From positions 1 to 5,598 of the forward strand of contig JAAFHM010000333.1 of assembly GCA_013298375.1 (NCBI GenBank): a stretch of 5,598 nucleotides of DNA, read 5' to 3'. Below the pieces are notes generated by a model. The model saw only the letters and a program-made list of their open reading frames with translations. It had not been told where the DNA came from and searched no databases. Below, piece by piece: positions 5,491 through 5,598 of the stretch (its first letter is position 1; every line of letters begins with the position of its first letter). Source of the stretch: Ignavibacteria bacterium (GTDB lineage: Bacteria; Bacteroidota; Ignavibacteria; Kapaibacteriales; UBA4661). A program made the translations under genes and the position numbers.

Positions 5491-5598
5491 TTAAGTTTCG
5501 ATAGCTTGCTTTCTTTTTTGCTTGTTTTGATGCTGTCGAATCCACGGGAAAGCAGTCAAACGCTGTAAGAGCTTCGGATTTTCCCAGTATTTCTGCAA
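5491..5598 (-). CDS. C-terminal fragment of a convergent gene (partial)
   Basis: Reading the - strand from the right edge, a frame stays open for 35 codons to a TAA (complement of 5491-5493). The residues look coding: an aromatic and basic stretch QKYWENPKLLQRLTAFPWIR followed by a Gln/Lys-rich tail QHQNKQKRKQ. A polar, basic tail is typical of a protein C-terminus. I cannot name the family from this short piece. It converges with the TPR gene, and no strong terminator hairpin separates them. Confidence 0.6.
   Translation of the reverse strand: MQKYWENPKLLQRLTAFPWIRQHQNKQKRKQAIET

Noticed and set aside
5498..5539. Possible terminator between the convergent genes
   Set aside because: TCGATAGC and GCTGTCGA can pair with one wobble, but the loop is about 26 bases, no T-run follows, and the arms lie inside the - strand coding frame.
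1..5598. CRISPR array, tRNA, rRNA or insertion sequence
   Set aside because: No regularly spaced repeats, no tRNA or rRNA-like conserved segments, and no transposase motifs or terminal inverted repeats were seen. The 22-bp repeat occurs only as two exact copies about 780 bp apart in promoter regions.

Overview
The window is a compact bacterial chromosome segment of moderate GC. Six complete genes lie on the + strand, followed by the 3' end of a convergent gene on the - strand at the right edge. None of the six genes has a recognisable Shine-Dalgarno sequence; starts are preceded by A/T-rich or unremarkable sequence. A TAnnTTTG-type element (TATCTTTG) lies upstream of ddl. These traits, with a PF13601-type (HTH_34) small regulator and a secreted TPR lipid/periplasm-style protein, suggest the Bacteroidota/Chlorobiota (FCB) side of the tree, perhaps Chlorobiota or Kapabacteria. 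This placement is inference from style, not from a marker gene.

Layout: 1-257 holds no convincing gene, but contains a promoter-like element and a 17-bp tandem duplication that copies the ddl start region. Then come ddl, D-alanine--D-alanine ligase (258-1280); a membrane-anchored hybrid-free sensor histidine kinase (1355-2764); a six-helix membrane protein of unknown function (2823-3437); a 108-residue winged-helix regulator (3488-3814); a CPBP-family (Rce1-like) intramembrane protease with all three active-site motifs (3852-4583); and a secreted TPR protein (4663-5478). A - strand C-terminal fragment (5491-5598) converges on the TPR gene with 12 bp between the stop codons.

The most interesting signal is regulatory. 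The intergenic regions before the membrane protein, the CPBP protease and the TPR gene each carry the same composite palindromic box, CTTT-n7-AAAG-n2-CTTT. Two of the copies are identical over 22 bp. The regulator gene in the middle has a degenerate version right before its ATG (shared 8-mer TAAAGCAC). The simplest reading is that the winged-helix protein binds these boxes and controls its neighbours, giving a small local regulon of envelope proteins (membrane protein, membrane protease, secreted TPR protein). What that regulon does cannot be told from the sequence. The ddl and kinase genes lack the box and are probably not part of it.
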